The position numbers and the translations under genes were made by a program. Below the pieces are notes generated by a model. It ran no database searches, was not told the DNA's origin, and worked only from the letters and a program-made list of their open reading frames with translations. DNA of 64,000 nt from positions 1 to 64,000 of the forward strand of contig JALNZD010000012.1 in the NCBI GenBank assembly GCA_023229505.1, read 5' to 3'. This DNA comes from Bacteroidales bacterium. Its GTDB lineage: Bacteria > Bacteroidota > Bacteroidia > Bacteroidales > JAGOPY01. This document shows positions 8,434-17,294 of this stretch, piece by piece (within the stretch, counting starts at the first letter, position 1; each line of letters begins with the position of its first letter).

Positions 8434-9096
8434 ATGATAGCGAAAGAAATAGCTTCCGACGATATATTACCGCTGAAAACTTCCGATACCTGTTCCTTCG
8501 CTTTGAATGCCATGGAGGAGAACAGGGTCAATCACATGCCTGTGGTGAATGAAAGGGAATTGCTTGGCGTGGTGGCCGAATTTGACCTGGTCAATCATCT
8601 TGACCTCCATGACCCTGTCGGTAATGTTAAACTTTCATTGCCCCATGCATTCATTTCTGATCACCAGCATGTTTTTGATGCGATGAAGATGATAACGGAA
8701 ATGAAATTATCGCTCCTACCCGTCGTTGACCAGCGAAATTCCTATACCGGCGTGATCACCCTGCCAAACCTGTTAAAGTATCTTACCATGAACATTTCTG
8801 TGTTGAACCCCGGCGGCCTGATTGTACTTGAAGTGGCTGAAAATAATTATTCCATGGCTGAAATCTCCCAAATCATCGAGTCCAACAATGCACGGATAAT
8901 TGGCGCTTTCTTTACTACCCATCCCGATTCTACTTTGATCGACCTCACTTTGAAGATTAATGATATTGATCTGAATCCTGTCATTCAGACCTTTCAACGG
9001 TATAATTATACCATAAAAGCGACTTTTGCAGAAAAAGACGACCTGGATGACCTGAAGGAACGATATGATGCCCTGATGAATTACCTGAGCATTTGA
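8434..9096 (+). CDS. CBS-domain pair protein (AcuB-like)
   Basis: The 220-aa soluble protein has two CBS motifs in its first 125 residues (DTCSFALNAMEENRVNHMPVV and HVFDAMKMITEMKLSLLPVV). CBS pairs usually bind adenosine nucleotides and act as energy sensors. The remainder (about 130-215) has the spacing of an ACT-like regulatory fold (GGLIVLEV...NNARIIGAFFT). This AcuB-like layout gives no specific target. It lies between rsgA and an outer membrane protein gene, 12 bp before the latter. Confidence 0.8.
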   Translation: MIAKEIASDDILPLKTSDTCSFALNAMEENRVNHMPVVNERELLGVVAEFDLVNHLDLHDPVGNVKLSLPHAFISDHQHVFDAMKMITEMKLSLLPVVDQRNSYTGVITLPNLLKYLTMNISVLNPGGLIVLEVAENNYSMAEISQIIESNNARIIGAFFTTHPDSTLIDLTLKINDIDLNPVIQTFQRYNYTIKATFAEKDDLDDLKERYDALMNYLSI

Positions 9097-9108
9097 AAGC
9101 CGCCTTCA

Positions 9109-10563
9109 TTGAATTCTAACCTGATAATATACAAAGGCGTCCTGAAGGCAATATGTCTTGTTATCCTTATCACATTTGGATCAAATTCCTTTGCACAGTC
9201 AGATAAGATAATCCCTAATACGGGGAAAAATTTTTGCCGGATAGATTCCATTGTCTTGACAGGTAATAAAATAACAAGGGATCAGGTCATCCTTCGCGAA
9301 ATCATTTTCAATGCGGGCGATTCACTGCGCCTTGACTGGCTTGATTCCCTTATCTCCCGTTCAAGGGAGAACCTGCTGAATACTTTGCTCTTTAATTTCG
9401 TTGAGCTGAACAAATCTTACCCTATCCCTGACAGCGTTCATGTAATTATTAATGTGAAAGTCATTGAACGTTGGTATATCTGGCCTACTCCGATCCTGAA
9501 GCTTTCCGACCGTAACTTCAATGTTTGGTGGGAAACCAAAGATTTAAGCAGGTTAAGCTATGGCTTCTATGTGGACTGGCAAAATTTCAGGGGACGAAAA
9601 GAACACCTTATCCTGAGACTTCAGTGGGGCTATAACCGGGTCATCAATCTTCAATATCTTATACCTTACCTGAATAAAAAGAAAACCCTGGGCATTGGTT
9701 TTGGCTTTGGTTTTGCGAGACAAAAGGAAACGGCTTTCCAAACTGTTAACAATAAACAGCAGTTTTTCAAAAACCCGGAAGGATTTGCCCGGCAGGATTA
9801 CTATGCTTATGGCCAATTCCTGGTCAGGCGGAATATTTATAATACACATATGCTGGAACTCAGGTATGACCAGCATCATTTTTCTGACAGCCTTTTAAAA
9901 GAAAACGAACATTTTACATCAGATGGAGCGAGTGAATTGAAATATATCTCCTTCAGGTACTTTTTTAAAAGCGATCATCGCGATTTCAAATCATATCCGC
10001 TAAAAGGCTATTATTTTGACTTCGAGATTATAAAACATGGCTTGTGGACTTTCAATCATAATACTTTAAATACATTCCATCTGCTGGCAACTTACAGGAA
10101 ATTCTGGGAATTACATCCCAGGGTTTATTTTGCAACCGGTCTCAACGGGAAAATATCCGCCGGCATACAGCCATATTTCATTATGCGGGGTATCGGATAC
10201 GATCGTGATGTTATCCGTTCTTATGAGTATTACCTCGTCGATGCCCAGCATTTCGTCATACTCAGGAATAATATCAAATTTGCCCTGATCCCCAATCAGG
10301 TTAAGGATATCAGCTTTATCAAGACTGAAAAGTTTGGAAAGATCTTTTATGCTTTATACCTGAACGTATTTATTGATGGGGGGTATGGGGTTTATAACCA
10401 GGATTTCGGCCGGGAGACCAATGATCTGCAAAACACTTTGCTGTTCGGCTACGGTACCGGCCTTGATTTTGTTACTTATTATGATGTTGTAATCAGGCTC
10501 GAATTTTCCGTGAACTTCAAAAATGAAACCGGTATTTTCCTGCATTTCATGGCGCCAATTTGA
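9109..10563 (+). CDS. POTRA-containing outer membrane barrel protein (BamA/TamA-like)
   Basis: The 484-aa protein starts with a hydrophobic signal sequence ending near SNSFAQS (about residue 30). A single POTRA-like domain follows (CRIDSIVLTGNKITRDQVILRE, about 39-120), then alternating aromatic-rich strands typical of an Omp85-superfamily barrel to the C-terminus (FLHFMAPI). It is much shorter than BamA, which is encoded 4 kb downstream, so it is probably a distinct assembly or transport barrel of unknown substrate. The only start after the in-frame stop is TTG at 9109. It follows the CBS gene closely and likely shares its transcript. Confidence 0.75.
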   Translation: MNSNLIIYKGVLKAICLVILITFGSNSFAQSDKIIPNTGKNFCRIDSIVLTGNKITRDQVILREIIFNAGDSLRLDWLDSLISRSRENLLNTLLFNFVELNKSYPIPDSVHVIINVKVIERWYIWPTPILKLSDRNFNVWWETKDLSRLSYGFYVDWQNFRGRKEHLILRLQWGYNRVINLQYLIPYLNKKKTLGIGFGFGFARQKETAFQTVNNKQQFFKNPEGFARQDYYAYGQFLVRRNIYNTHMLELRYDQHHFSDSLLKENEHFTSDGASELKYISFRYFFKSDHRDFKSYPLKGYYFDFEIIKHGLWTFNHNTLNTFHLLATYRKFWELHPRVYFATGLNGKISAGIQPYFIMRGIGYDRDVIRSYEYYLVDAQHFVILRNNIKFALIPNQVKDISFIKTEKFGKIFYALYLNVFIDGGYGVYNQDFGRETNDLQNTLLFGYGTGLDFVTYYDVVIRLEFSVNFKNETGIFLHFMAPI

Positions 10564-10592
10564 TGATCAGCTAAGAATGACCATATATTAGC

Positions 10593-10600
10593 TATTTTTG
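10593..10600 (+). promoter_or_regulatory. -7 promoter box for nadK
   Basis: TATTTTTG matches TAnnTTTG exactly and lies 27 bases before the nadK ATG, between the stop codon of the preceding gene and the start. Confidence 0.6.
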
Positions 10601-10627
10601 TGTACTTGTTAACTAAATTCGATTGCT

Positions 10628-11506
10628 ATGGTGATAGCCATTTTCGGAAGAGCGGTTTCCCTGGAAAACCTGAAGTATGTGCAACGCGTTGTCGATAAAC
10701 TGATCTTAAAAAATTGCCGGTTGATCATTTATAAGCCTTTTTTTGAAATGTTACAAGATAAGGTTGAGTTTCCTTCAGAAGTCAATTTTTTCGTTGATTA
10801 TCAGGATATTGAAGGAAAAGTTGACTTTCTTTTCTCTATTGGCGGCGACGGGACGATCCTTGATGCTTTATCAATGGTCAGAGATTCAGGAATTCCCATA
10901 ATGGGGATTAATATCGGACGGCTTGGATTCCTTTCAAGTATTGCAAAAGATGAAATACTGCCTGCCATTGATAAAGTCCTTGCCCGGGATTACCAGATCG
11001 ATTCACGTACCCTCGTGAGGCTAAGCCAACCAAAAGATCTTTTCGGTGAAATGAATTATGCGTTGAACGAACTGACCATAACCCGGAGAGATACCGCATC
11101 CCTGATCGTGCTGCATGTATACATCGATGGTATGTTCCTGAATTCATACTGGGCTGACGGGTTAATTATTGCCACTCCTACAGGCTCTACTGCCTACTCC
11201 CTCAGTAGCGGAGGCCCAATATTGACACCCGGTTCCGAGAATTTTGTGCTGACCCCAATTGCCCCGCACAATTTAACCGTCAGGCCGGTCGTTATACCTG
11301 ACAAATCAAAGATCAGGATTATCGTGGAAGCGAGGGAAGAGCAATTCCTCGTCAGCCTCGATTCCAGGAGGGCCATCATTTACTCAAACTTTGAACTGAT
11401 TGTTGAAAAAGCAGATTTTAAAGTCAATATTGTTCAGATGAAAGGAAAGGACTTTTTTATGACGATCAGGGAAAAGCTTAAATGGGGTTTGGATGCCCGA
11501 AACTGA
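10628..11506 (+). CDS. nadK: NAD kinase
   Basis: NadK phosphorylates NAD to NADP using ATP or polyphosphate and is the only route to NADP. The 292-aa length is normal. The family motifs are present: GGDGT (72-76), NE (147-148), and TPTGSTAYSLSSGGP (183-197), which binds NAD. nadB and nadE are also in this window, so three steps of NAD(P) synthesis lie within 50 kb but in separate transcription units. It starts the nadK-DUF6089-uppS-bamA-ompH gene order often seen in Bacteroidota. Confidence 0.97.
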   Translation: MVIAIFGRAVSLENLKYVQRVVDKLILKNCRLIIYKPFFEMLQDKVEFPSEVNFFVDYQDIEGKVDFLFSIGGDGTILDALSMVRDSGIPIMGINIGRLGFLSSIAKDEILPAIDKVLARDYQIDSRTLVRLSQPKDLFGEMNYALNELTITRRDTASLIVLHVYIDGMFLNSYWADGLIIATPTGSTAYSLSSGGPILTPGSENFVLTPIAPHNLTVRPVVIPDKSKIRIIVEAREEQFLVSLDSRRAIIYSNFELIVEKADFKVNIVQMKGKDFFMTIREKLKWGLDARN

Positions 11507-11536
11507 TCCTGGCGTTAAATCTTTTAAAATATTTGG

Positions 11537-11544
11537 TACTTTTG
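11537..11544 (+). promoter_or_regulatory. -7 promoter box before the DUF6089-uppS-bamA genes
   Basis: TACTTTTG matches TAnnTTTG exactly and is 16 bases before the ATG at 11561. It probably starts the transcript for the downstream envelope genes. Confidence 0.6.
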
Positions 11545-11560
11545 CGTCCTGCATGAAAAA

Positions 11561-12364
11561 ATGAAGAAACGTTTTTTAACTTTCGCTTTTGCCCTAATTG
11601 GAATGACAGCCTTACCACAAACCATGGAAGTGGGTCTGTTTGGAGGTTTATCTTATTACCTTGGCGATTTGAACCCGGGCATCCATTTTCTCGCTCCTAA
11701 ACCAGCCTATGGTGTTCTTGCCCGGTATAAGCTTGACTCAAGATGGGTGATCAAGGCCAGTGCATTCAGGGGCAAAGTCAAAGGAGATGACCGGATGGGC
11801 CGTACCAATGATTTACGCGGCCTTAAATTTGAATCAAGGATAACTGATATTTCCATTACTGCTGAATTCAACTTTTTCGATTACTTCACCGGGAGCAGGC
11901 GGAATACCATAACGCCCTGTATCTTTGGCGGTATTGGAGTGTTTTTTTTCAAGCCTACGGCTGACGGGGTAGATTTAAGAAGTATCGGAACCGAAGGTCA
12001 GAATGTTGGATTTGATGGCCGTAAACCATATAAGTTATTTACTTTCAGTGTACCTTTCGGAATAGGTGCCAAGTATAGTATTAACAGCCGATTATGTCTT
12101 TCAGCGGAGTGGGGTTTGAGGAAAACGTTCACAGATTACCTGGATGACGTAAGTACGACTTATTATCTTGATGGTTCACAAATCGATGTAAGTCAACCTG
12201 AAGAGGTCTTGTCTGATCCAACATTTCTGCATACAGCCAGGCAGGAAAGAGGAAATCCGACAACGAACGATTGGTATAATTTTACCGGTATTTCGCTGAC
12301 CTATAAATTCCGTCTTTTTGGCAACAAGAAATGCCTTGATCAACTGAGGTCTACACCAAACTAG
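11561..12364 (+). CDS. DUF6089-type outer membrane beta-barrel protein
   Basis: The 267-aa protein has a short signal peptide (MKKRFLTFAFALIGMTALPQ) followed by EVGLFGGLSYYLGDLNP, a start typical of DUF6089 proteins. The rest is glycine- and aromatic-rich beta strands (GGIGVFFFKP, GIGAKYSI, LSAEWGLRKTF, ISLTYKF) consistent with an 8-strand outer membrane barrel. The family is almost always next to uppS and bamA in Bacteroidota, which suggests an envelope assembly role; the molecular function is unknown. The uppS start follows 35 bp downstream. Confidence 0.8.
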   Translation: MKKRFLTFAFALIGMTALPQTMEVGLFGGLSYYLGDLNPGIHFLAPKPAYGVLARYKLDSRWVIKASAFRGKVKGDDRMGRTNDLRGLKFESRITDISITAEFNFFDYFTGSRRNTITPCIFGGIGVFFFKPTADGVDLRSIGTEGQNVGFDGRKPYKLFTFSVPFGIGAKYSINSRLCLSAEWGLRKTFTDYLDDVSTTYYLDGSQIDVSQPEEVLSDPTFLHTARQERGNPTTNDWYNFTGISLTYKFRLFGNKKCLDQLRSTPN

Positions 12365-12399
12365 CCAGATGGCATATAAGAAGCAGGCACAAGAATGTA

Positions 12400-13155
12400 A
12401 TGAGCTTTAAAGAACAACTGGATCTGAACAACTTGCCCAATCACGTGGCCATAATAATGGATGGTAACGGGCGGTGGGCTAAAGCGAGGGGCAAGCCCAG
12501 GACTTTCGGTCATAAACAGGGCGTTACGGCTGTCAGGGAAGCTGCTGAATCTGCCGCTGAAATCGGTATCAAATATCTTACATTGTACGCTTTCTCTACT
12601 GAAAACTGGAAAAGACCGAAATTTGAAATAGATGCCCTGATGCATTTGCTCCTCCAGACAATTAATAAGGAAACCAAGACATTGAATAAAAATAGGATCC
12701 GCCTTCATGCCATTGGCAACCTTGAAGCTCTTCCGGAAAGCATTCACAGACAACTTATCCAGACTATGAATGATACATCCGGCAATGACCGGATGACACT
12801 CACCCTGGCGCTTAGTTACAGCTCGAGGTGGGAAATCCTTGAGGCCGTGAAAAGTATTGCCCGGGATCTGGCTCATCATCGCATTACTGACGAAGATATT
12901 ACTTCTGATTTATTTACCACCCGGCTCCCTTCTTATCCCCTACCGGAACCGGAATTGCTGATCCGAACCAGCGGTGAATACCGGGTAAGTAATTTTTTGT
13001 TATGGCAAATTGCCTATTCGGAGTTATTTTTTTGTAATAAATATTGGCCTGATTTCAGAAAAGAGGACCTTTACGAAGCAGTTTACAATTACCAGCACCG
13101 TGAAAGGCGGTTTGGCAAAACGAGTGATCAGATCACGGAAAATCATAATGGATGA
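12400..13155 (+). CDS. uppS: Isoprenyl transferase (undecaprenyl diphosphate synthase)
   Basis: UppS condenses isopentenyl diphosphate onto farnesyl diphosphate to make the C55 lipid carrier for peptidoglycan and surface polysaccharides. The 251-aa protein has the catalytic DGNGRWA block (residues 21-27, with Asp21 the magnesium ligand). It also has the central LYAFSTENWKRP motif and the C-terminal LIRTSGEYRVSNFLLWQ segment that binds IPP phosphate. Its stop overlaps the bamA start in ATGA, indicating translational coupling. Confidence 0.97.
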   Translation: MSFKEQLDLNNLPNHVAIIMDGNGRWAKARGKPRTFGHKQGVTAVREAAESAAEIGIKYLTLYAFSTENWKRPKFEIDALMHLLLQTINKETKTLNKNRIRLHAIGNLEALPESIHRQLIQTMNDTSGNDRMTLTLALSYSSRWEILEAVKSIARDLAHHRITDEDITSDLFTTRLPSYPLPEPELLIRTSGEYRVSNFLLWQIAYSELFFCNKYWPDFRKEDLYEAVYNYQHRERRFGKTSDQITENHNG

Positions 13156-15836
13156 AAATGGTAAGAATGATGAGGGGAATTAGTTTTCCGTCATGCTGGA
13201 AATATCTGCGAATTTGCGGGCTGATTTCACTCGCCCTGATTTCATTTCTTATGAGCCCAAATCAGGCTCTTTCCCAGGTTTCTTTAGGGGACGGCACCTT
13301 AGTTGATTATACCCGACCCGTTGAATACGTAATAGGAGGAATTACTGTCTCAGGAGCAGAATACCTCGATAAAAATGTCCTGGTGATGCTGGCCGGTTTA
13401 AACGTTGGAGAGAAAGTGACCATTCCCGGCGAGGAAATTTCCAAAGCAATTAAAAAACTATGGGACCAGGGCCTCTTTGAAAATATTGGTATTTATATTA
13501 CTGATGTCCAGGGAGAAAATGTGTTCCTGGAAATGCGCCTGAAAGAAAGACCCCGCTTATCAAGGTTCTCCCTGAAAGGGATCAATAAAACAGAAGCTGA
13601 TAATCTTCGTGAAAAGATTAAAATTACGCGGGGAGATGTCATTACTGAAAGTTTATTGATGAATACTAAACACAGGATCAAAGAACATTTTCGCGATAAG
13701 GGATTTCTTGACACGGAAGTAGATATTAAACAGACGGCGGATACAACGCGGGCTAACAATGTTATCCTGGATATCGACATCCAAAAAAATAGCAGGGTCA
13801 AAATCAAGAAGATCCATGTTTATGGTAATAAAGAATTTAATACCCAGAAAATTAAAAATACCCTGAAAGAAACTAAGGAAATGGGGAAATTTAACCCACT
13901 GCAGGATATTGAACTGACCATTCTCTATGACCTGCAGGAAATTTTCCGGTTAAACACACAGGGGGTAGTCGATTCTACCATGGCACACCTCAACCGAACG
14001 GTGAAAATCCGGATTTTTAAACCTTCAAGGTTTATACAAGATAAGTATGACGAAGACCTGATGAAGGTTATCGCAAAATATAACAACATGGGTTACAGGG
14101 ATGCTGTTATATCAAGGGATTCGCTATATCGTAACGAGGATAAGACACTTAGCCTTGATTTATATATAGATGAAGGGCCGCAGTACTATTTCAGGAATAT
14201 TACCTGGGTCGGAAATACGAAATATACGGCAGAACAATTGAATAACGTACTTAAGATAAAAAAAGGCGATTTGTATAACAGGGAAATACTGGAAACTAAC
14301 CTGTCATTTAATCCCAATGAGCAGGATGTCAGTGCTTTATATCTTGATGATGGCTATTTATTCTTTGCTGCCGATCCCGTCGAAGTTAAAGTTGAAAATG
14401 ATTCTATCGATATTGAGATTCGTATCCGGGAGGGAAAACAAGCCCGGATTAATAAAGTATCCATTAGTGGGAATACTAAAACAAATGACCACGTCGTGAT
14501 TCGAGAGCTGCGCACCAGGCCGGGTCAATTGTTCAGCCGCACTGACATTATCAGGACTACCCGTGAACTGGCACAGCTCCGGTATTTTGACCCGGAGAAG
14601 ATCGTCCCTGATATTTTACCGAATGCAGCAGATGGTACTGTTGATATTACGTATAAAGTGGAAGAAACGTCATCCGATCAGATCGAGTTGAGCGGCGGTT
14701 GGGGCTATGGCAGGATTATCGGGACCCTGGGCTTATCATTCAATAACTTTTCAATACGTAAAATTTTTGCTCAAGGAGCCTGGAAACCAGTGCCCGCTGG
14801 AGATGGCCAGAAGCTAAGCCTCAGGTTACAATCTTATGGAAAAGGATATCTGAGTTATAGCGCCTCCTTCACAGAGCCTTGGCTGGGAGGCAAAAAACCC
14901 AATGCTTTTAGCGTAACATATTGGCATTCTCTTTATTCCAACGGTAAATCAAAAAAGGACCCGCTCAGATCCGAGTTTGTAATCAATGGATTGACACTCG
15001 GTTTAGGAAAGAGGCTAACCTGGCCCGATGACTTTTTTACCCTTTATCAGGCCATTACGCTGCAACGCTATGATCTTTATCAGTATTCCCAGATCTTTGT
15101 TTTTGGATCCGGGACAGGTACATATAATAATTATAATTATAATATCATCTTTGGCAGAAGCTCTATCAGCCAACCCATTTATCCTACATCCGGATCTGAT
15201 GTTTCAGTGTCCCTTGAGCTGACTCCGCCTTATTCCCTTTTCAATGATAAGGATTACTCAATCATGGAACCCGAGGAAAAATATAAATGGATAGAATACC
15301 ATAAGTGGAAAGTGAACGCCACCTTCTATACTGAAATTTTCAGCAAAGCAGTGATCATGACCCGTGCAAAGTTTGGATTCCTGGGCCTGTACAACCAGGA
15401 CATCGGCATAACGCCATTTGAACGCTTTTACCTTGGAGGCGACGGCCTGTCAGGTTATAACAATCTTGATGGCCGGGAAATCATTGGCATGAGAGGTTAT
15501 CGCAATGAATCCATTACCCCGGATTATTATCTGAATAAAAATATCGGGGGCACCATCTTTACCAAGTACACGCTTGAACTGCGTTATCCCCTCTCACTCA
15601 ACCCCAGTGCAACCATCTTTGCCCTGGCATTCGTGGAAGGAGGTAATTCCTGGCTTGGATTTGCCGATTTTAATCCCTTTGCCATATACCGCTCGGCCGG
15701 CTTTGGCGTTAGGGTTTTCCTGCCCATGTTTGGTTTATTGGGGCTCGACTGGGGCTATGGATTCGATCCGGTCCGCGGCATCCCTTCTGCGAATGGATCA
15801 CAATTTCATTTTTCTATTAATTCATCTATCGATTAA
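13152..15836 (+). CDS. bamA: Outer membrane protein assembly factor BamA
   Basis: BamA inserts beta-barrel proteins into the outer membrane. The 894-aa protein begins with a long signal region that ends near NQALSQ (about residue 42). Repeated POTRA domains follow (ITVSGAEYLDKNVL, FSLKGINKTEADNL, IHVYGNKEFNTQKI, ITWVGNTKYTAEQL, VSISGNTKTNDHVV; about 60-480), so five are readable. The Omp85 barrel starts near SSDQIELSGGWGYGR and contains the GDGLSGYNNLDGREIIGMRGY lid-loop region. It overlaps uppS by 4 bp and is followed by two OmpH/Skp chaperone genes. Confidence 0.96.
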   Translation: MKMVRMMRGISFPSCWKYLRICGLISLALISFLMSPNQALSQVSLGDGTLVDYTRPVEYVIGGITVSGAEYLDKNVLVMLAGLNVGEKVTIPGEEISKAIKKLWDQGLFENIGIYITDVQGENVFLEMRLKERPRLSRFSLKGINKTEADNLREKIKITRGDVITESLLMNTKHRIKEHFRDKGFLDTEVDIKQTADTTRANNVILDIDIQKNSRVKIKKIHVYGNKEFNTQKIKNTLKETKEMGKFNPLQDIELTILYDLQEIFRLNTQGVVDSTMAHLNRTVKIRIFKPSRFIQDKYDEDLMKVIAKYNNMGYRDAVISRDSLYRNEDKTLSLDLYIDEGPQYYFRNITWVGNTKYTAEQLNNVLKIKKGDLYNREILETNLSFNPNEQDVSALYLDDGYLFFAADPVEVKVENDSIDIEIRIREGKQARINKVSISGNTKTNDHVVIRELRTRPGQLFSRTDIIRTTRELAQLRYFDPEKIVPDILPNAADGTVDITYKVEETSSDQIELSGGWGYGRIIGTLGLSFNNFSIRKIFAQGAWKPVPAGDGQKLSLRLQSYGKGYLSYSASFTEPWLGGKKPNAFSVTYWHSLYSNGKSKKDPLRSEFVINGLTLGLGKRLTWPDDFFTLYQAITLQRYDLYQYSQIFVFGSGTGTYNNYNYNIIFGRSSISQPIYPTSGSDVSVSLELTPPYSLFNDKDYSIMEPEEKYKWIEYHKWKVNATFYTEIFSKAVIMTRAKFGFLGLYNQDIGITPFERFYLGGDGLSGYNNLDGREIIGMRGYRNESITPDYYLNKNIGGTIFTKYTLELRYPLSLNPSATIFALAFVEGGNSWLGFADFNPFAIYRSAGFGVRVFLPMFGLLGLDWGYGFDPVRGIPSANGSQFHFSINSSID

Positions 15837-15913
15837 TTATTCAGCAGAAAAATGGCAGGTTTATTGTACTAAATAACAAAGTATTTAAACTAAATTTATT
15901 TGGAGGACAAAAT

Positions 15914-16654
15914 ATGAAAAAGATCATTATTATTTGTTCACTTCTTGTGATGGCCTTTCTTCCCGGTTTTGGCCAGAAGTATGCGTTTGTCGATACCGAT
16001 TATATTCTGAATAATATACCTGAATATACGGATGCACAAGCTTTACTGGATGACTTGTCAGCTGAATGGCAAAAAGAAATTGAAGGCAAGTTCCAGGAGA
16101 TCGATAAATTATACCGGGATTATCAGGCCGAGTCAATTTTGTTGCCGGAAGACCTCAAGAAACAAAGAGAGAATGAGATCATCCAAAAGGAGAAGGAGGC
16201 CAAGGATCTGCAGAAAAAGCGATTTGGTAAGGATGGTGATCTGTTTAAGAAGAGAATTGAACTGGTTCAGCCTATACAGGAGAAATTGTTCAATGCTATT
16301 CAGGATATGGCCGTTACCCGCAATTATGCATTCATTTTTGATAAAGCTTCCGGAGCTGCCCTGCTTTTTGCTGATGCAAAATTTGATATAAGCGATGATG
16401 TGCTGGATGAAATCGGTACTGTAATGCAGACGGTCAGGAGAGAAAGCAGAACAAGGCCTTCGGTCCAGCTGGGAGCTAGCCAGGCGGCGTCAGGAAAAGG
16501 TACTACCGGCCAGCCAACACCCGGTCAAATGGTGCCTCAGCAAAGGCCAGGCCAGGGTAGCACAGGAACTGGCGATAAGGGTAATACAGGCGTGAATCCA
16601 AATGCCGGCAGCAATCCCCCCATGCCGCCTCCCGGTGAAAAAAAGCCTAAATAA
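15914..16654 (+). CDS. OmpH/Skp-family periplasmic chaperone with a Gly/Pro-rich tail
   Basis: Skp-type chaperones carry unfolded outer membrane proteins across the periplasm to BamA. The 246-aa protein has a signal peptide ending near LPGFGQ, then KYAFVDTDYILNNIPEY, the typical OmpH start. A charged coiled-coil arm (about 55-115) precedes the returning strand NYAFIFDKAS. The last 65-70 residues are an unusual Gly/Pro/Gln-rich low-complexity tail (GQPTPGQMVPQQRPGQG and further) ending GEKKPK. A strong GGAGG ribosome-binding site (15902-15906) sits 7 bases before the ATG, uncommon in this phylum. A second Skp paralogue follows. Confidence 0.9.
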   Translation: MKKIIIICSLLVMAFLPGFGQKYAFVDTDYILNNIPEYTDAQALLDDLSAEWQKEIEGKFQEIDKLYRDYQAESILLPEDLKKQRENEIIQKEKEAKDLQKKRFGKDGDLFKKRIELVQPIQEKLFNAIQDMAVTRNYAFIFDKASGAALLFADAKFDISDDVLDEIGTVMQTVRRESRTRPSVQLGASQAASGKGTTGQPTPGQMVPQQRPGQGSTGTGDKGNTGVNPNAGSNPPMPPPGEKKPK

Positions 16655-16675
16655 TGACCATTTCATAAATTTCCC

Positions 16676-16683
16676 TATCTTTG
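16676..16683 (+). promoter_or_regulatory. -7 promoter box for the second OmpH/Skp gene
   Basis: TATCTTTG matches TAnnTTTG exactly, 29 bases before the ATG at 16713. The second chaperone can thus be transcribed on its own as well as by read-through. Confidence 0.6.
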
Positions 16684-16712
16684 CCGACTCTTAAATTATT
16701 AATCACAAAAAA

Positions 16713-17228
16713 ATGGAAAAATTCTTAAGACCAGTCCTGGTGATCATGTTATGTGCATTAATGTGCACTGGATACAGCCAGGTGAATGCTAAATTGGGTT
16801 ATATTGATTCCAATGCACTGCTCGAAATGATGCCGGGTAAAGACTCTATTCAGAAAGTCCTTCAGGACTATGGAAAATCTCTGGAAACACAGCTTCAAAC
16901 CATGTATGCTGAATATCAGACCAAAGTTCAGGATTACCAGACTAATTCCCGTACCATGTCTGACATTATCCGTCAGACAAAAGAAAAGGAACTTGCAGAC
17001 CTTGAAACGCGGATACAGACTTTCCAGCAACAAGCCGATACTGATTTACAGGAAAAACAGGTTACTTTGCTGCAGCCATTGCTGGATAAAGCAAAAGGCG
17101 CCATTACAGCCGTTGCGAAAGAAAACGGTTATACCTACATTTTCGATGTTGGAACCGGCGCTGTATTGTTTTATGAAAAGGGTGAAAATATCCTGCCGTT
17201 GGTAAAAGTTAAACTTGGATTAAAATAA
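16713..17228 (+). CDS. OmpH/Skp-family periplasmic chaperone
   Basis: The 171-aa protein has a signal peptide (about 1-23, ending TGYSQ), then AKLGYIDSNALLEMMPG, a long coiled-coil region (about 50-125) and the closing strand NGYTYIFDVGTGAVLF. This matches a standard-length OmpH/Skp chaperone, and unlike its upstream paralogue it has no low-complexity tail. It has its own -7 box and is followed by a hairpin terminator. Confidence 0.92.
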   Translation: MEKFLRPVLVIMLCALMCTGYSQVNAKLGYIDSNALLEMMPGKDSIQKVLQDYGKSLETQLQTMYAEYQTKVQDYQTNSRTMSDIIRQTKEKELADLETRIQTFQQQADTDLQEKQVTLLQPLLDKAKGAITAVAKENGYTYIFDVGTGAVLFYEKGENILPLVKVKLGLK

Positions 17229-17247
17229 TACCAGGATATTATTGTTG

Positions 17248-17282
17248 AAAACCGCTTAAGGCAATACCCGGAGCGGTTTTTT
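17248..17282. terminator. Bidirectional terminator between ompH and nadB
   Basis: AAAACCGCT (17248-17256) pairs with AGCGGTTTT (17272-17280), with a 15-base loop, and T continues to 17282. The A/T flanks let it work for the plus-strand OmpH gene and the convergent nadB gene. Confidence 0.75.
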
Positions 17283-17294
17283 GATTCCAATGAA

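Noticed and set aside
12361..12879. 172-aa minus-strand ORF inside uppS
   Set aside because: It is the complement of the conserved uppS coding sequence and has no recognisable motif.
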